Shown here: in pieces, positions 1-8,253 of the stretch
Layout: each line of letters starts with the position of its first letter
How positions within the stretch are numbered: the first letter of the stretch is position 1
NCBI RefSeq assembly: GCF_041949975.1
Contig: NZ_JBHFQG010000014.1
Location: 1 to 64,000 of the forward strand
DNA from: Alteribacillus sp041949975
GTDB lineage: Bacteria; Bacillota; Bacilli; Bacillales; Marinococcaceae
DNA length: 64,000 nt
Reading direction: 5' to 3'
Position numbers and translations under genes: made by a program
Notes under the pieces: model-generated
Databases searched by the model: none
The model's input: the letters and a program-made list of their open reading frames with translations, nothing else
Told to the model about the DNA's origin: nothing

Positions 1-133
1 ACCCTTATTACCACTTCCTGCATTCAACGGAAGGATTTGGTGGTCTTTGATAACAAAAAATTTTTTAAAGAAACTTTATTACCTTTTAACCACTGGTATA
101 TCAACCTTTCCGGAGGGAGTCTACGTGATTTCA

Positions 134-155
134 ACTGTTAACTAACAGTGTTTTT
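134..155 (+). terminator. possible terminator of a gene left of the window
   Basis: Short inverted repeat ACTGTT/AACAGT followed by GTTTTT. No gene is visible upstream inside the window, so this would end a transcript that starts outside. The stem is short and the call is weak. Confidence 0.4.
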
Positions 156-159
156 CCAT

Positions 160-501
160 GTAGAAAAACAACAATCTATTAGAAAATCGCCTTTTTAACA
201 AAGGTTTTTCTTGGACGTCTCAAGATATTTCTAGATAATGATCTTAGGATCATTTGGACAATTCTTTTTCCTCCTGTGGCACGACCACATGTTAAGACTG
301 TTTCTCAGTGTACGTGCGGCACTCCCTACTCGCAGGCTGAGTCTCCTGCCCCTCGAACCCGGATGATAGTAGCCCCGGGGCGGCTTTCGATGCAGGTCGA
401 ACTCTGATACACGAGGTTGTTGATCGGCGTTCACACTAGAGATATCTCGAGGCGTCCAAAGAAAGGCCCAATGATTCTAAAACGAAAGGAGGGTTCCCCC
501 C
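160..501 (+). other. non-coding left end of an IS110-type element (possible bridge-RNA region)
   Basis: No credible ORF lies here. The segment from about 290 to 460 is clearly richer in G+C than its surroundings and runs straight into the start of an IS110-type transposase remnant, including a strong ribosome site AAAGGAGGG at 485-493. In the IS110 group the non-coding end upstream of the recombinase encodes the bridge RNA. Placement of such an RNA here is inference from position only; I could not fold it. The element is dead because the transposase is broken. Confidence 0.3.
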
Positions 502-845
502 ATGCGATTTTTTGTAGGCTTAGACGTTAGTTCCTTTGATATGAAAGTGTGTGTGCTCGATCAAGACGGTGCCAGGGTAGATACCTTTTCGGTATCCAAT
601 GACCTGCCAGGAGCCACGAAGTTGAAATAACGATTGCTTGATTTGACGGCTGATACAGAGGTGGACATTCTAAAGATTGGTCTCGAATCAACGTCTGTGT
701 ACAGTTTCCATCCGTCAATGTTCTTACATCAGATAAAGACCTACAAGCTCTAGACGCGAAAGTGTTTGTGATAAATCCTAAACAAATCGCAAACTTTAAG
801 AAAAGCTACAGTGATATGAATAAGCCGGATGAGATTGATGCGTTT
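502..845 (+). pseudogene. IS110-family transposase remnant
   Basis: The reading frame opens as MRFFVGLDVSS, the typical start of IS110-type DEDD recombinases, behind a good ribosome site. It stops at TAA 628-630 after 42 codons. Homology continues in the same frame to a second stop (TAG 751), with the LEST motif that supplies the catalytic Glu. It resumes in another frame at 753 with VFVINPKQIANFKKSYSDMN and IDAF, where the family has DRIDA. Everything beyond about residue 110 of the usual ~400 is missing. It has two stops, a frameshift and a truncation, so it is non-functional. Confidence 0.8.
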
Positions 846-1083
846 AATTACCAATTTATTACTGGTCTAGTTTCTTGCGCTCTTTTTTCGCAAAAATGAC
901 CTTTGACATCTTCATTTCTCATTAATCTTTTATTGACATATCACCGCAGGTCTTTTCATCTATTGTATAAGAAATGAACTTATTAATCGATGCAGGAAAA
1001 TTTTTCACCTATTTACTTTAGCTTTAGTGCTTAAAAGCTTTAAACTGTTATAAAGTAATTAATGGATTCAGGGGGATGAAAAA

Positions 1084-2154
1084 ATGCAAAAATTAAAGAA
1101 ACTTGCTCCTGTACTGGCAGGGTTGATGCTGGCTGCTGCCTGTGGAGCAGACGAATCAACGGAGGAGACTGACACAGCAACCAGTGAAGCAGCAGAGGAG
1201 GAAGCTTCCGATACAGAAACGGAAGAAGCTGGCGAGAATGAAACATATACATTAAAAGTCGGTCACATTGCTCCAGAAGATGAAGCCTATGCTCTTGGTA
1301 TGCAAGAATACGCTGAAGCAGTTGAAGAAGAAACGGACGGCCGGGTACTGTTTGAAATATTTGGAGACGGAACCCTCGGAGGCGAGCGTGAATTAATGGA
1401 AGGTGTTCAACTTGGGAACCTGGATATGAGTGTGGTAACTACGGGAGTGGTCACAAACTTTGTAACGGAAACAACTGTATTAGAGTTTCCTTTTTTGTTT
1501 GAAGACCTCGACCATGCTTATGAAGTTATGGATGGAGAAATAGGGCAGGAATTATTAGAGCATATCGAAGAGAGCGGTTATAAAGGTATTGCATTTTGGG
1601 AAAACGGGATGCGCCATATTGCCAATAATAAACATCCTATTGAATCGCCGGAAGACTTAAATGGGTTAAAAATGCGCACTATTGAAAGTGAACTGCTTAT
1701 TGATACATATGAGGCGCTAGGAACTAGTCCCACGCCCATGGCTTTTCCTGAAGTATATGGAGGACTGCAGCAAGGGGTTATTGATGGGACCGATCAATCT
1801 TACGGTGTGATGTGGAGCACAGGCACATACGAGCAGCTTGATTATTTAACGGAAAATGGTCTGTACTATGCGTCTGCTACTCTATTAATGAATAAAGACC
1901 TTTATGAAAGTATGCCTGCAGATATTCAAACTACAATTGTAGAACTTGGACAAGAATATGCAGAAGTACAGCGTGAGATTGCACAGGAACTTGAAGTAGA
2001 ACAAAAAGCAAGCTTAGAAGAGGAAGGAGTAGAAATTATTCCTGAAGAAGAAGTAGATACAGAAGAATATAGAGAACTTGTAGAACCAGTCTATGAGAAA
2101 CATACAGATGAATATGGAGATTATATTGAACGAATTCAAGAATTAGCTGAGTAA
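1084..2154 (+). CDS. TRAP transporter substrate-binding lipoprotein, DctP family (orphan)
   Basis: 356 residues. It has a signal peptide with a putative lipid-anchored Cys20 (LAAAC), then an acidic linker rich in E, D and T to about residue 55. The DctP/TAXI-like fold follows: LKVGHIAPEDEAYALGMQ near the start, GTLGGERELMEGVQLGNLDM, and GLKMRTIES with the conserved Arg that binds substrate carboxylates. TRAP systems take up organic acids with the membrane proteins DctQ and DctM, but neither is encoded next to it: the upstream neighbour is an IS remnant and a terminator follows. The partners must be elsewhere or lost. The substrate cannot be told from sequence. Confidence 0.88.
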   Translation: MQKLKKLAPVLAGLMLAAACGADESTEETDTATSEAAEEEASDTETEEAGENETYTLKVGHIAPEDEAYALGMQEYAEAVEEETDGRVLFEIFGDGTLGGERELMEGVQLGNLDMSVVTTGVVTNFVTETTVLEFPFLFEDLDHAYEVMDGEIGQELLEHIEESGYKGIAFWENGMRHIANNKHPIESPEDLNGLKMRTIESELLIDTYEALGTSPTPMAFPEVYGGLQQGVIDGTDQSYGVMWSTGTYEQLDYLTENGLYYASATLLMNKDLYESMPADIQTTIVELGQEYAEVQREIAQELEVEQKASLEEEGVEIIPEEEVDTEEYRELVEPVYEKHTDEYGDYIERIQELAE

Positions 2155-2185
2155 AAGGGAACTATCGTCTCAAGTCCAAGTCTGC

Positions 2186-2226
2186 ACAGCCGGTCGTGAA
2201 ATCTATAGTTTTCGGCCGGTTGTTTT
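2186..2226 (+). terminator. terminator-like hairpin after the TRAP gene
   Basis: Arms ACAGCCGGTCGTGAAA and TTTTCGGCCGGTTGT pair with a few mismatches and are followed by TTTTCATTT. The arm sequence resembles the perfect hairpin at 3483-3522, suggesting a shared repeat origin. Confidence 0.6.
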
Positions 2227-2546
2227 CATTTGTTTATCTCTATTCCCCAAACCCGAGAAAACAAACACAAACACAATTTATAAATTCCGAACATAGAAAA
2301 CCGTCAAATCAATATCTATGATGGGTTTTTATGCTTACCTCTCTGTACTTAAAGGCCCGATATCAAAAAGCCAATTACAAAGCACCTAACTTCATAGGGG
2401 CAGTATTAAAGTTAAAATCGAGTTTTTCTTCTCACTTTGGGATTGCGTTGACCTTCATCTTCACAAATCGTCACTTTTTTCATATTCCTTCTATCCAGAA
2501 AAACGTTAAAATAATAATATATCCCTTAAAGATTTCGGAGGTATAT

Positions 2547-2906
2547 ATGATTGTCCACTACCATCTTGGCTCTATTACTCTGATTATTTTCCTTTTTATC
2601 GTTGTCAACCACCTGTACACACGCCAAAAGAAGAGAACAGCTGTCATTCTCCACCAAGTACTTCGGCTCCTGTATTTGTTTGCTGCCCTGACTGGTCTCA
2701 TGCTGCTTGGAATACTGCCCGTGTACTTGGGAGGCTTATTTAAGGTGTTTTTAGGTATTGGCAGCATCGGATTAATGGAAATTTACTTCGTCCACAAATT
2801 AAAAAACGACGCGCCTAAATACTTACATGTTATCCTTATTGTCTTTTTGTCCTTAACAGTAATCATGGGATTAATGCTCCCACAAGGCATTTCCATTTTA
2901 TCGTAG
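2547..2906 (+). CDS. small integral membrane protein, UPF0344/DUF1516 (YisL-like)
   Basis: 119 residues with four predicted membrane helices (about 4-22, 37-57, 60-82 and 94-116), the layout and length of the Bacillus YisL family of unknown function. The start chosen is ATG 2547, eight bases after CGGAGG. An upstream in-frame ATG at 2331 would add 72 residues unlike the family and has no ribosome site. No functional partner is evident. Confidence 0.8.
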   Translation: MIVHYHLGSITLIIFLFIVVNHLYTRQKKRTAVILHQVLRLLYLFAALTGLMLLGILPVYLGGLFKVFLGIGSIGLMEIYFVHKLKNDAPKYLHVILIVFLSLTVIMGLMLPQGISILS

Positions 2907-3025
2907 CAGTCGCCCGTAAAAATTGTAGTAAGCTGTTGTCAGGCAAAAAGAGAAAAGATCGTCTTCCCCTCTTTTGTCCCAACAAAGGTAAAACGCCGCT
3001 TCTTTTTCGAACACAGAATTTAGCA

Positions 3026-3443
3026 GGCAATAACCACACTATTGCGGAATGTTTGAAAAAACAAGGACACCAAGTTAGAACGGCCACTCTGGACGAAGAA
3101 TTGCATGGATTATCGGAGGAAGTAATAAATGAGACAGAGTTAGTATGGTGGGGGCACAAAGCTCACGATGAAATTGAACTTGAAAAGCAAGAAATGTATG
3201 GAGACCATTTTGATATTCCAGCTCCAGATGAACTAATATTTTTGAGCTGGTTTGAAGGCGGTGAAGTTTTCAGGAGCGGCTGCACTTATTTCAAGTATCT
3301 TTTATTTCCGTTATGAAATCTACCCAACCTACCATAATGAAGAAATTCAAAGAGTAATACAAAATGGGGTAGATTGGGCGCTGCCAGTAAATCGTCATCG
3401 TCCTATATATGGAAACTCAAAACCTATTGAAGAAATTAAATAA
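3026..3443 (+). pseudogene. ThuA-family protein, broken (trehalose-utilisation-like)
   Basis: Pieces of a ThuA-like protein (DUF1037, glutamine-amidotransferase-like fold) are recognisable: TIAECLKKQGHQVRTATLDE, VWWGHKAHDE, then directly LEKQEMYGDHFDIPAPDE and FEGGEVFRSGCTY. Between AHDE and LEKQ about 70 residues of the normal protein are missing in frame. After FRSGCTY the frame shifts: the matching end (FYFRYEIYPTYHNEEIQRVI) is read in the frame that closes at 3443. The N-terminus is also poor. The gene is decayed by an internal deletion and a frameshift. Confidence 0.75.
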
Positions 3444-3482
3444 AAATGTAAAGGGAACTGTCGCAAAAAGCAAATGCATGGT

Positions 3483-3522
3483 AAACAGCCGGTCGTCATT
3501 TGTCTTACGACCGGCTGTTTTA
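3483..3522 (+). terminator. strong hairpin, probable bidirectional terminator
   Basis: Perfect inverted repeat AAACAGCCGGTCGT / ACGACCGGCTGTTT around a 10-nt loop, followed by TTACTTGGTTTTC. It closes the broken thuA region and is related in sequence to the weaker hairpin at 2186-2226. Confidence 0.75.
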
Positions 3523-3627
3523 CTTGGTTTTCTCTTTTTGACAGATGGCGACACATAGATAGCTGTTGCATCGGGGTTTCAGAATATTACAGCAGGAATT
3601 GGGTTTCCAAGATCTTAATTCAAGTTC

Positions 3628-3882
3628 TTTCTTGGTTACGTATTTCTTCTTTTCCTCCGACTGCGGTCTTTAAATCCCATCTTTGAGTACTGTTCCGCTT
3701 TTCTTTTTCCTGCTCTCGGCTTCATGACCCTTTCTTGATCACCTTTTCTCTTATTCCTGCACCGGGTTCCAAGAACCTAGCTTGATATCTGCTCCTTCTT
3801 ATTTTCTCCGATGTCTAGGCGCCAAAAACCTTCCTTAGTTACCGCTTCATCTTATTCACATCTGTCTCGGGCTTCAGGCTCC
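3628..3882 (-). repeat. five degenerate ~50-bp tandem repeats in a non-coding stretch
   Basis: The 3530-4020 region holds no convincing gene. Read on the minus strand, five consecutive units (3882-3831, 3830-3778, 3777-3731, 3730-3679, 3678-3628) share one pattern: GGNTCTTGGAGCCCG, then a purine run like GGAGAAAATAAGAAGAAGC, then a GATCAAG-like end. Unit lengths are 52, 53, 47, 52 and 51 bases. The units have diverged strongly, so this is an old array. The repeats are not identical and have no unique spacers. Confidence 0.55.
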
Positions 3883-4063
3883 TTTTTTGACGAAGAAGAT
3901 ACAGGAGTGCTTTTGACGCGCATGCTGCAAAAAAGAAGGATGCCCCTTACTTTCCAGATAACCTCAGTTTTTTTCAAAGGAGGATTATAAGGCAAATGAT
4001 TCGAATGTAAAAAAAGAGTACATTATAGTAGTAGAGAACCTTTTATTAAAGGAGCGATATTCG

Positions 4064-4987
4064 ATGAAATACCGAACGCTTGGAAAAACAGGAATGGACA
4101 TTTCAGTGATAGGACTTGGAACATGGCAGTTTGGCGGTGAATGGGGAAGAGAATATACCCAGTCAGAGGTAGATGCTATTTTTGAAAAAGCGAAAGAAAT
4201 GGGAATTAATTTTATTGATACCGCTGAGTGTTATGGAGACCACCTCTCTGAGAAATTCATTGGAAAAGCTATAGAAAAGGATCGAGATCAATGGATACTT
4301 GCTACAAAATTCGGTCATAAGTATCACGGGTTATATGATCGGACTCGTCATTATAAAGCAGAGGAAGTTTTGCAGCAGCTTGAAGATTCTTTACGTGCCC
4401 TCCGTACAGATTACATTGACTTGTATCAGTTTCATTCAGGAGTAGGGGAAGAATTTGATAACGATGAACTATGGACGATGCTCGACAAACAGGTACAGGC
4501 TGGGAAAGTCCGTCATGTAGGATTATCGATAAAGAAAAATGATGATATTTATCAAACAAGCCGGGCTTCTAAAATTGGAGCTGAAACCATTCAAGTAGTG
4601 TATAACCGGCTTGACCGAACTCCAGAAGAAGAAGTATTTGCATATTGTGAGGAACAAAATCTTGGTGTTCTTGCCCGCGTACCGCTTGCCAGTGGTTATT
4701 TAAGCGGAAAATACAAACCAGGTGATGTTTTTGCTGAAAACGACGTGCGCCATAGGCACGACAAGGATGAAACGAGAAGAAAATTAGAAGTAGCTGCGGA
4801 ACTGCAAAAAAATGAAGTGCCAGAAGGTGTACCAATGGCACAATGGGCACTGGCATGGTGTTTAAAGCATCGTGCTGTAACTTGTGTGATTCCAGGATGC
4901 AAAGATCCGAAACAAGTCGAATCTAACGCGAAAGCAGCAGAGCTTGATATTGTGAAAGACGATCATCCGCAAGGGGCCGCAAAATAA
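4064..4987 (+). CDS. aldo/keto reductase
   Basis: 307 residues, a complete NADPH-dependent aldo/keto reductase of the IolS/YhdN type. The catalytic tetrad is visible: Asp52 and Tyr57 (IDTAECYG), Lys82 (ATKFG) and His124 (YQFHSG). The C-terminal cofactor motif VIPGCKDPKQVESNAKA is present. The start follows AAAGGAG at a normal distance. It is monocistronic, with a hairpin downstream. The substrate is unknown. Confidence 0.9.
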   Translation: MKYRTLGKTGMDISVIGLGTWQFGGEWGREYTQSEVDAIFEKAKEMGINFIDTAECYGDHLSEKFIGKAIEKDRDQWILATKFGHKYHGLYDRTRHYKAEEVLQQLEDSLRALRTDYIDLYQFHSGVGEEFDNDELWTMLDKQVQAGKVRHVGLSIKKNDDIYQTSRASKIGAETIQVVYNRLDRTPEEEVFAYCEEQNLGVLARVPLASGYLSGKYKPGDVFAENDVRHRHDKDETRRKLEVAAELQKNEVPEGVPMAQWALAWCLKHRAVTCVIPGCKDPKQVESNAKAAELDIVKDDHPQGAAK

Positions 4988-5000
4988 TTACCTGCTGTAT

Positions 5001-5047
5001 GGGGCTGTCTTAGAAGTTGTACAAACCAACCGACTTTAGGCAGCCCC
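5001..5047 (+). terminator. hairpin after the aldo/keto reductase
   Basis: GGGGCTG and CAGCCCC arms flank a loop that itself has GAAGTTG/CGACTTT pairing. The T-tract is weak (TTCGTCTTCC). Sequences beginning GGGGCTGTCT often form ends of Bacillus insertion elements, so this could also be a relic of one. Confidence 0.5.
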
Positions 5048-5116
5048 TTCGTCTTCCATTAAAGACACTGCTAAGCACACAATATACGAATAAAATGGGC
5101 ATAGAAGGATTAAAGG

Positions 5117-5150
5117 AATTCAATAATGAATTGTTAATTCTTAAATGAAT
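5117..5150 (+). promoter_or_regulatory. candidate upstream activator sites (two palindromes)
   Basis: AATTCA-ATAA-TGAATT (5117-5132) is a perfect palindrome. A near copy, ATTCT-TAAA-TGAAT (5137-5150), lies 19 bp on. Both are 145-180 bp upstream of the sigma-54 promoter at 5294, the usual enhancer distance. The same motif recurs upstream of the second sigma-54 promoter. Confidence 0.5.
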
Positions 5151-5178
5151 CAACGTCAGTAAAGGTTTTTTTCTTCCT

Positions 5179-5196
5179 TGATTCAAGAGTGAATCA
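5179..5196 (+). promoter_or_regulatory. candidate upstream activator site
   Basis: Perfect palindrome TGATTCA-AGAG-TGAATCA, about 100 bp upstream of the sigma-54 promoter. It shares the core ATTCA-N4-TGAAT with the site at 5118 and the pair at 15384 and 15429. Confidence 0.55.
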
Positions 5197-5293
5197 TTAT
5201 TCAGAAACACGAAATTTCGCATAGCTAATTTAAGTGCACTCATCCCTTAGAACGTGAAAGCTCCTGCCTTACATAACAGAAAAATCCATAATT

Positions 5294-5309
5294 TGGCATA
5301 TTTATTGCA
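5294..5309 (+). promoter_or_regulatory. sigma-54 (SigL) promoter of the SDR-thiolase-liv operon
   Basis: TGGCAT-ATTTA-TTGCA matches the -24/-12 consensus TGGCAC-N5-TTGCA with the exact 5-nt spacer; the start point would fall near 5320. It is 76 bp ahead of the SDR start codon. A TATAAT at 5326 lies nearby but lacks a well-spaced -35 box. Confidence 0.75.
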
Positions 5310-5345
5310 TTATATAAAGGGCAGTTATAATATCTTAGAAAATTG

Positions 5346-5359
5346 TGAAAGCGATTACA
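5346..5359 (+). promoter_or_regulatory. CcpA cre site (carbon catabolite repression)
   Basis: TGAAAGCGATTACA fits TGWNANCGNTNWCA at every fixed position. It lies about 26-39 bp downstream of the predicted start point, where bound CcpA would block elongating polymerase. This predicts that preferred sugars shut off the operon. Confidence 0.7.
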
Positions 5360-5384
5360 ATTATAGCTAGAAAAGGAGACTGCT

Positions 5385-6158
5385 ATGCACGTTAAAGATT
5401 TGTTTAATTTGGAGGGGAAAACCGCCATTATTACTGGTGGAGGAAGGGGCCTCGGCCAGCAGATTGCTGAAAGTTTAGCAGAAGCGGGGGCGAATATCGT
5501 TGTATGTTCTAGAAAAGTAGAAGCTTGTGAGGAAACAGCTGAGTCTTTACTCAAAAAGGACGTTCAAGCACTTGCGCTGCCATGTGATGTTTCTAAACAG
5601 GAGGATGTACAACGGGTAATCGATGAGACAATTGCCAGAATGGGGTCCGTTGATATCTTAGTAAATAACAGCGGAGCTTCCTGGGGGGCACCTACATTAG
5701 ACATGCCGCTCGATAAATGGGAAAAAGTAATGGCTGTAAACGCTACGGGTACTTTTCTTTTTTCTCAAGCTGCGGCTAAACATATGGTGAAGCAAAAATA
5801 TGGAAAGATCATTAATATCGCTTCGACTGCAGGTCTGCATGGTTCACCAGCAGGTACTTTGGATGCGATTGGATATAGCTCAAGTAAAGGAGCAGTTCTA
5901 GCTTTCACAAGAGATTTAGCTGTGAAGCTTGCTCCTGATAATATTCAAGTAAATGCTATCGCTCCTGGATTTTTTCCAACAAAAATGTCAAAAGGTGTAC
6001 TTGAAAAAATTGGAGATTCTTATTTGGAAAAAACACCAGCAAAACGATTTGGTTCTGATCGTGATATGAAAGGGGCTGCTCTATTTTTAGCATCCGCTTC
6101 GTCAGACTATATTATTGGTCATACATTAGTCGTTGACGGCGGTGTAACTGTGAGTTAG
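5385..6158 (+). CDS. short-chain dehydrogenase/reductase (FabG-like)
   Basis: 257 residues, classical SDR. The NAD(P) motif TGGGRGLG is at 17-24, NNSG at 94-97, and the catalytic residues are Ser147 (IASTAG), Tyr164 and Lys168 (YSSSK). The C-terminus ends VDGGVTVS. First gene of the sigma-54-driven operon, 43 bp before a thiolase. A 3-hydroxyacyl-CoA or hydroxy-acid dehydrogenase role fits the context better than fatty-acid synthesis; this is inferred from its neighbours. AAAAGGAG precedes the start. Confidence 0.88.
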   Translation: MHVKDLFNLEGKTAIITGGGRGLGQQIAESLAEAGANIVVCSRKVEACEETAESLLKKDVQALALPCDVSKQEDVQRVIDETIARMGSVDILVNNSGASWGAPTLDMPLDKWEKVMAVNATGTFLFSQAAAKHMVKQKYGKIINIASTAGLHGSPAGTLDAIGYSSSKGAVLAFTRDLAVKLAPDNIQVNAIAPGFFPTKMSKGVLEKIGDSYLEKTPAKRFGSDRDMKGAALFLASASSDYIIGHTLVVDGGVTVS

Positions 6159-6201
6159 TCGTCCATAGAAAACACTGTATTACAAAGAATGGGGAAAAAA
6201 G

Positions 6202-7371
6202 ATGACAAAAGAGGCAGTAATTGTTTCAGCTGTTAGAACACCCATTGCACGACAAGGGGGAGCAATGGCAGCCCTTCAAGCCCATGAATTTGGAGCTGCT
6301 GCTATTAAAGAAGCAATTAATAGAGCAGGGATAACACCAGATATGATTGATGATGTGATTATGGGAAACGTGCTTAGCGGAGGAGGAAATATTGCTAGAT
6401 TAACAGCCCTGCAAACAGGATTATCTCTTGAAATCCCGGGACTGACAGTAGACAGGCAGTGCGGGTCCGGCTTAAACGCTGTTAATTTGGCAGCGCAGGC
6501 AATCCGGGCAGGCGATGGGGATGTGTTCATCGCTGGAGGAGTTGAAAGCATGAGCCGCGCGCCTTATTTGATGGACCGACCAACAAAGCCTTTTAGTCCG
6601 GTGCCCCCAAATTTTCGAAAATCACAGCTTTCTCCTCAAGAAATAGGAGATCCTCCGATGGGTATAACTGCTGAAAACCTTGCCGAAAAATACGGAATTT
6701 TCAGAACTGAACAAGATCAGTTTGCTCTTAAAAGCCAGCAAAAGATGAAAACAGCAATGGAGGAAGGGCGTTTTGAAGAGCAGATTGTTCCAGTAGAAGT
6801 CCCAGTAAGAAAAGGGGAGCCAGTTCTTTTGGAGAATGACGAGCACCCACGGCCTCAAACAACCATGGAAGCGTTGGAAAAACTTCCGGCTGCATTTAAA
6901 CAAAATGGAACCGTAACAGCCGGAAGCAGCTCAGGATTAAATGATGCAGCTGCTGCATTGGTCATTATGTCAAGCGAAAAGGTAAATGAACTTGGGCTTA
7001 ACATACTAGGGGTAGTCAAACAGTATGCCATAAGTGGAGTTGACCCTAATATTATGGGGATTGGGCCTGTTCCTGCGACTCGTAAAGTGCTTGAAAAAGC
7101 AGGGTTGGCTCTTAAAGACATAGATTTAGTTGAAATTAATGAAGCTTTTGCCGCTCAGGTACTTGCTTGCAACCGTGAACTGGAAATTCCAGAAGAAAAA
7201 TTAAATGTAAATGGCGGGGCAATCGCACATGGACATCCACTCGGTGCAACTGGAGCAATATTGGCCACGAAAGCAGTCTATGAATTAAAGAGATCAGGTA
7301 AAAACCGGGCATTAATTACAGCGTGTATTGGCGGTGGTCAAGGCATAGCAACAATTATTGAACGCGGCTGA
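6202..7371 (+). CDS. acetyl-CoA C-acyltransferase (thiolase)
   Basis: 389 residues, full-length degradative-type thiolase that cleaves 3-ketoacyl-CoA with CoA. Nucleophile Cys87 is in DRQCGSG, the NEAFA motif is present, His345 sits in GHPLGATG, and acid/base Cys375 is in CIGGGQG. It follows the SDR and leads into the liv genes, 24 bp before livH. This intact copy could supply the thiolysis step missing from the second operon, whose own thiolase is gapped. Confidence 0.92.
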   Translation: MTKEAVIVSAVRTPIARQGGAMAALQAHEFGAAAIKEAINRAGITPDMIDDVIMGNVLSGGGNIARLTALQTGLSLEIPGLTVDRQCGSGLNAVNLAAQAIRAGDGDVFIAGGVESMSRAPYLMDRPTKPFSPVPPNFRKSQLSPQEIGDPPMGITAENLAEKYGIFRTEQDQFALKSQQKMKTAMEEGRFEEQIVPVEVPVRKGEPVLLENDEHPRPQTTMEALEKLPAAFKQNGTVTAGSSSGLNDAAAALVIMSSEKVNELGLNILGVVKQYAISGVDPNIMGIGPVPATRKVLEKAGLALKDIDLVEINEAFAAQVLACNRELEIPEEKLNVNGGAIAHGHPLGATGAILATKAVYELKRSGKNRALITACIGGGQGIATIIERG

Positions 7372-7395
7372 TTAAGAAAGGGAGGTGGCAGGTAC

Positions 7396-8253
7396 ATGGT
7401 GATGCAGCAGATTTTAAATGGCCTGACTATAGGAAGTGTTTACAGTTTAGTAGCGCTTGGTTTGACGCTTGTATACGGAATTCTTCATGTTCCAAATTTT
7501 GCTCACGGTGCCTTATATATGGTTGGAGGCTATGTCACTCTAATGGTAATGACGGTTTCTGGAGCTCATTATTGGATTGCGGTATTAGCATCAGCACTAG
7601 TTGTTGCCCTAATGGCTGTATTGATGGAAAGAATTGTATTTAATCCTCTTCGAGATGCTCCGCCTATTCACGATAAAATTGCTGCTATTGGTATTTTATT
7701 ATTTTTAGAAGCTTTAGCGCAGTTAATGTGGGGCGCGGAATTTCGTAATATGCCAACTCCTTATAACGAAGTAGTAAATATCGGCGGTATGACAACTACA
7801 GTGCAGCGGCTGCTTGTGATTGGAGCTTCGGCCCTTATGATGGTTCTTCTATATTTATTTTTGAAAAAAACAATGATTGGAGCTTCCATCATAGCAATGG
7901 CTCAAAACAGAAAAGGTGCGTTTTTAGTCGGAATTAATGCAAACAAAGTAGCAATGATGACATTTGCAATTTCTGGGATTCTTGCTGCAGTAGCGGCTTC
8001 ATTGGCTTCTCCAATTAACCTTGTATTTCCTGGTATGGGACACCTCGTTATTTTAAAAGCATTTGTCATTATAATCATTGGCGGAATGGGAAGTATTCCA
8101 GGGGCTATCTTGATGGGATATGTACTTGGCCTTGCTGAAGGCTTCGGTGCTACTTACATTTCAAATGATTATAAAGACCTTATTGCGTTTTTATTGCTGG
8201 TAATCATTCTTTCCATAAAACCAAAAGGTCTGTTTGTAAAGGGGGTTCACTAA
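7396..8253 (+). CDS. livH: LIV-type ABC transporter permease LivH
   Basis: 285 residues, all helical membrane protein. The N-terminal NGLTIGSVYSLVALGLTLVYG and FAHGALYMVGGY are hallmarks of the LivH permease, and GGMGSIPGA near the C-terminus is the loop that contacts the ATPase. GGGAGGTGG lies upstream. It forms the membrane channel with LivM. In this operon, with acyl-CoA enzymes on both sides, the substrate may be a carboxylic acid or amide rather than leucine/isoleucine/valine; this cannot be read from sequence. Confidence 0.92.
   Translation: MVMQQILNGLTIGSVYSLVALGLTLVYGILHVPNFAHGALYMVGGYVTLMVMTVSGAHYWIAVLASALVVALMAVLMERIVFNPLRDAPPIHDKIAAIGILLFLEALAQLMWGAEFRNMPTPYNEVVNIGGMTTTVQRLLVIGASALMMVLLYLFLKKTMIGASIIAMAQNRKGAFLVGINANKVAMMTFAISGILAAVAASLASPINLVFPGMGHLVILKAFVIIIIGGMGSIPGAILMGYVLGLAEGFGATYISNDYKDLIAFLLLVIILSIKPKGLFVKGVH

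Noticed and set aside
2331..2546. 72-residue N-terminal extension of the YisL-like protein
   Set aside because: No ribosome site and not part of the family; a strong site precedes ATG 2547.
3474..3686. open frame across the hairpin at 3483-3522
   Set aside because: It is a read-through of a terminator stem and repeat units, without ribosome site.
3628..3882. CRISPR-like array
   Set aside because: The ~50-bp units are diverged, directly adjacent and have no unique spacers; no cas genes occur in the window.
5305..5331. sigma-A promoter TTGCAT/TATAAT before the SDR gene
   Set aside because: The spacer is only 15 nt, whereas the overlapping sigma-54 -24/-12 match is exact and fits the adjacent activators.
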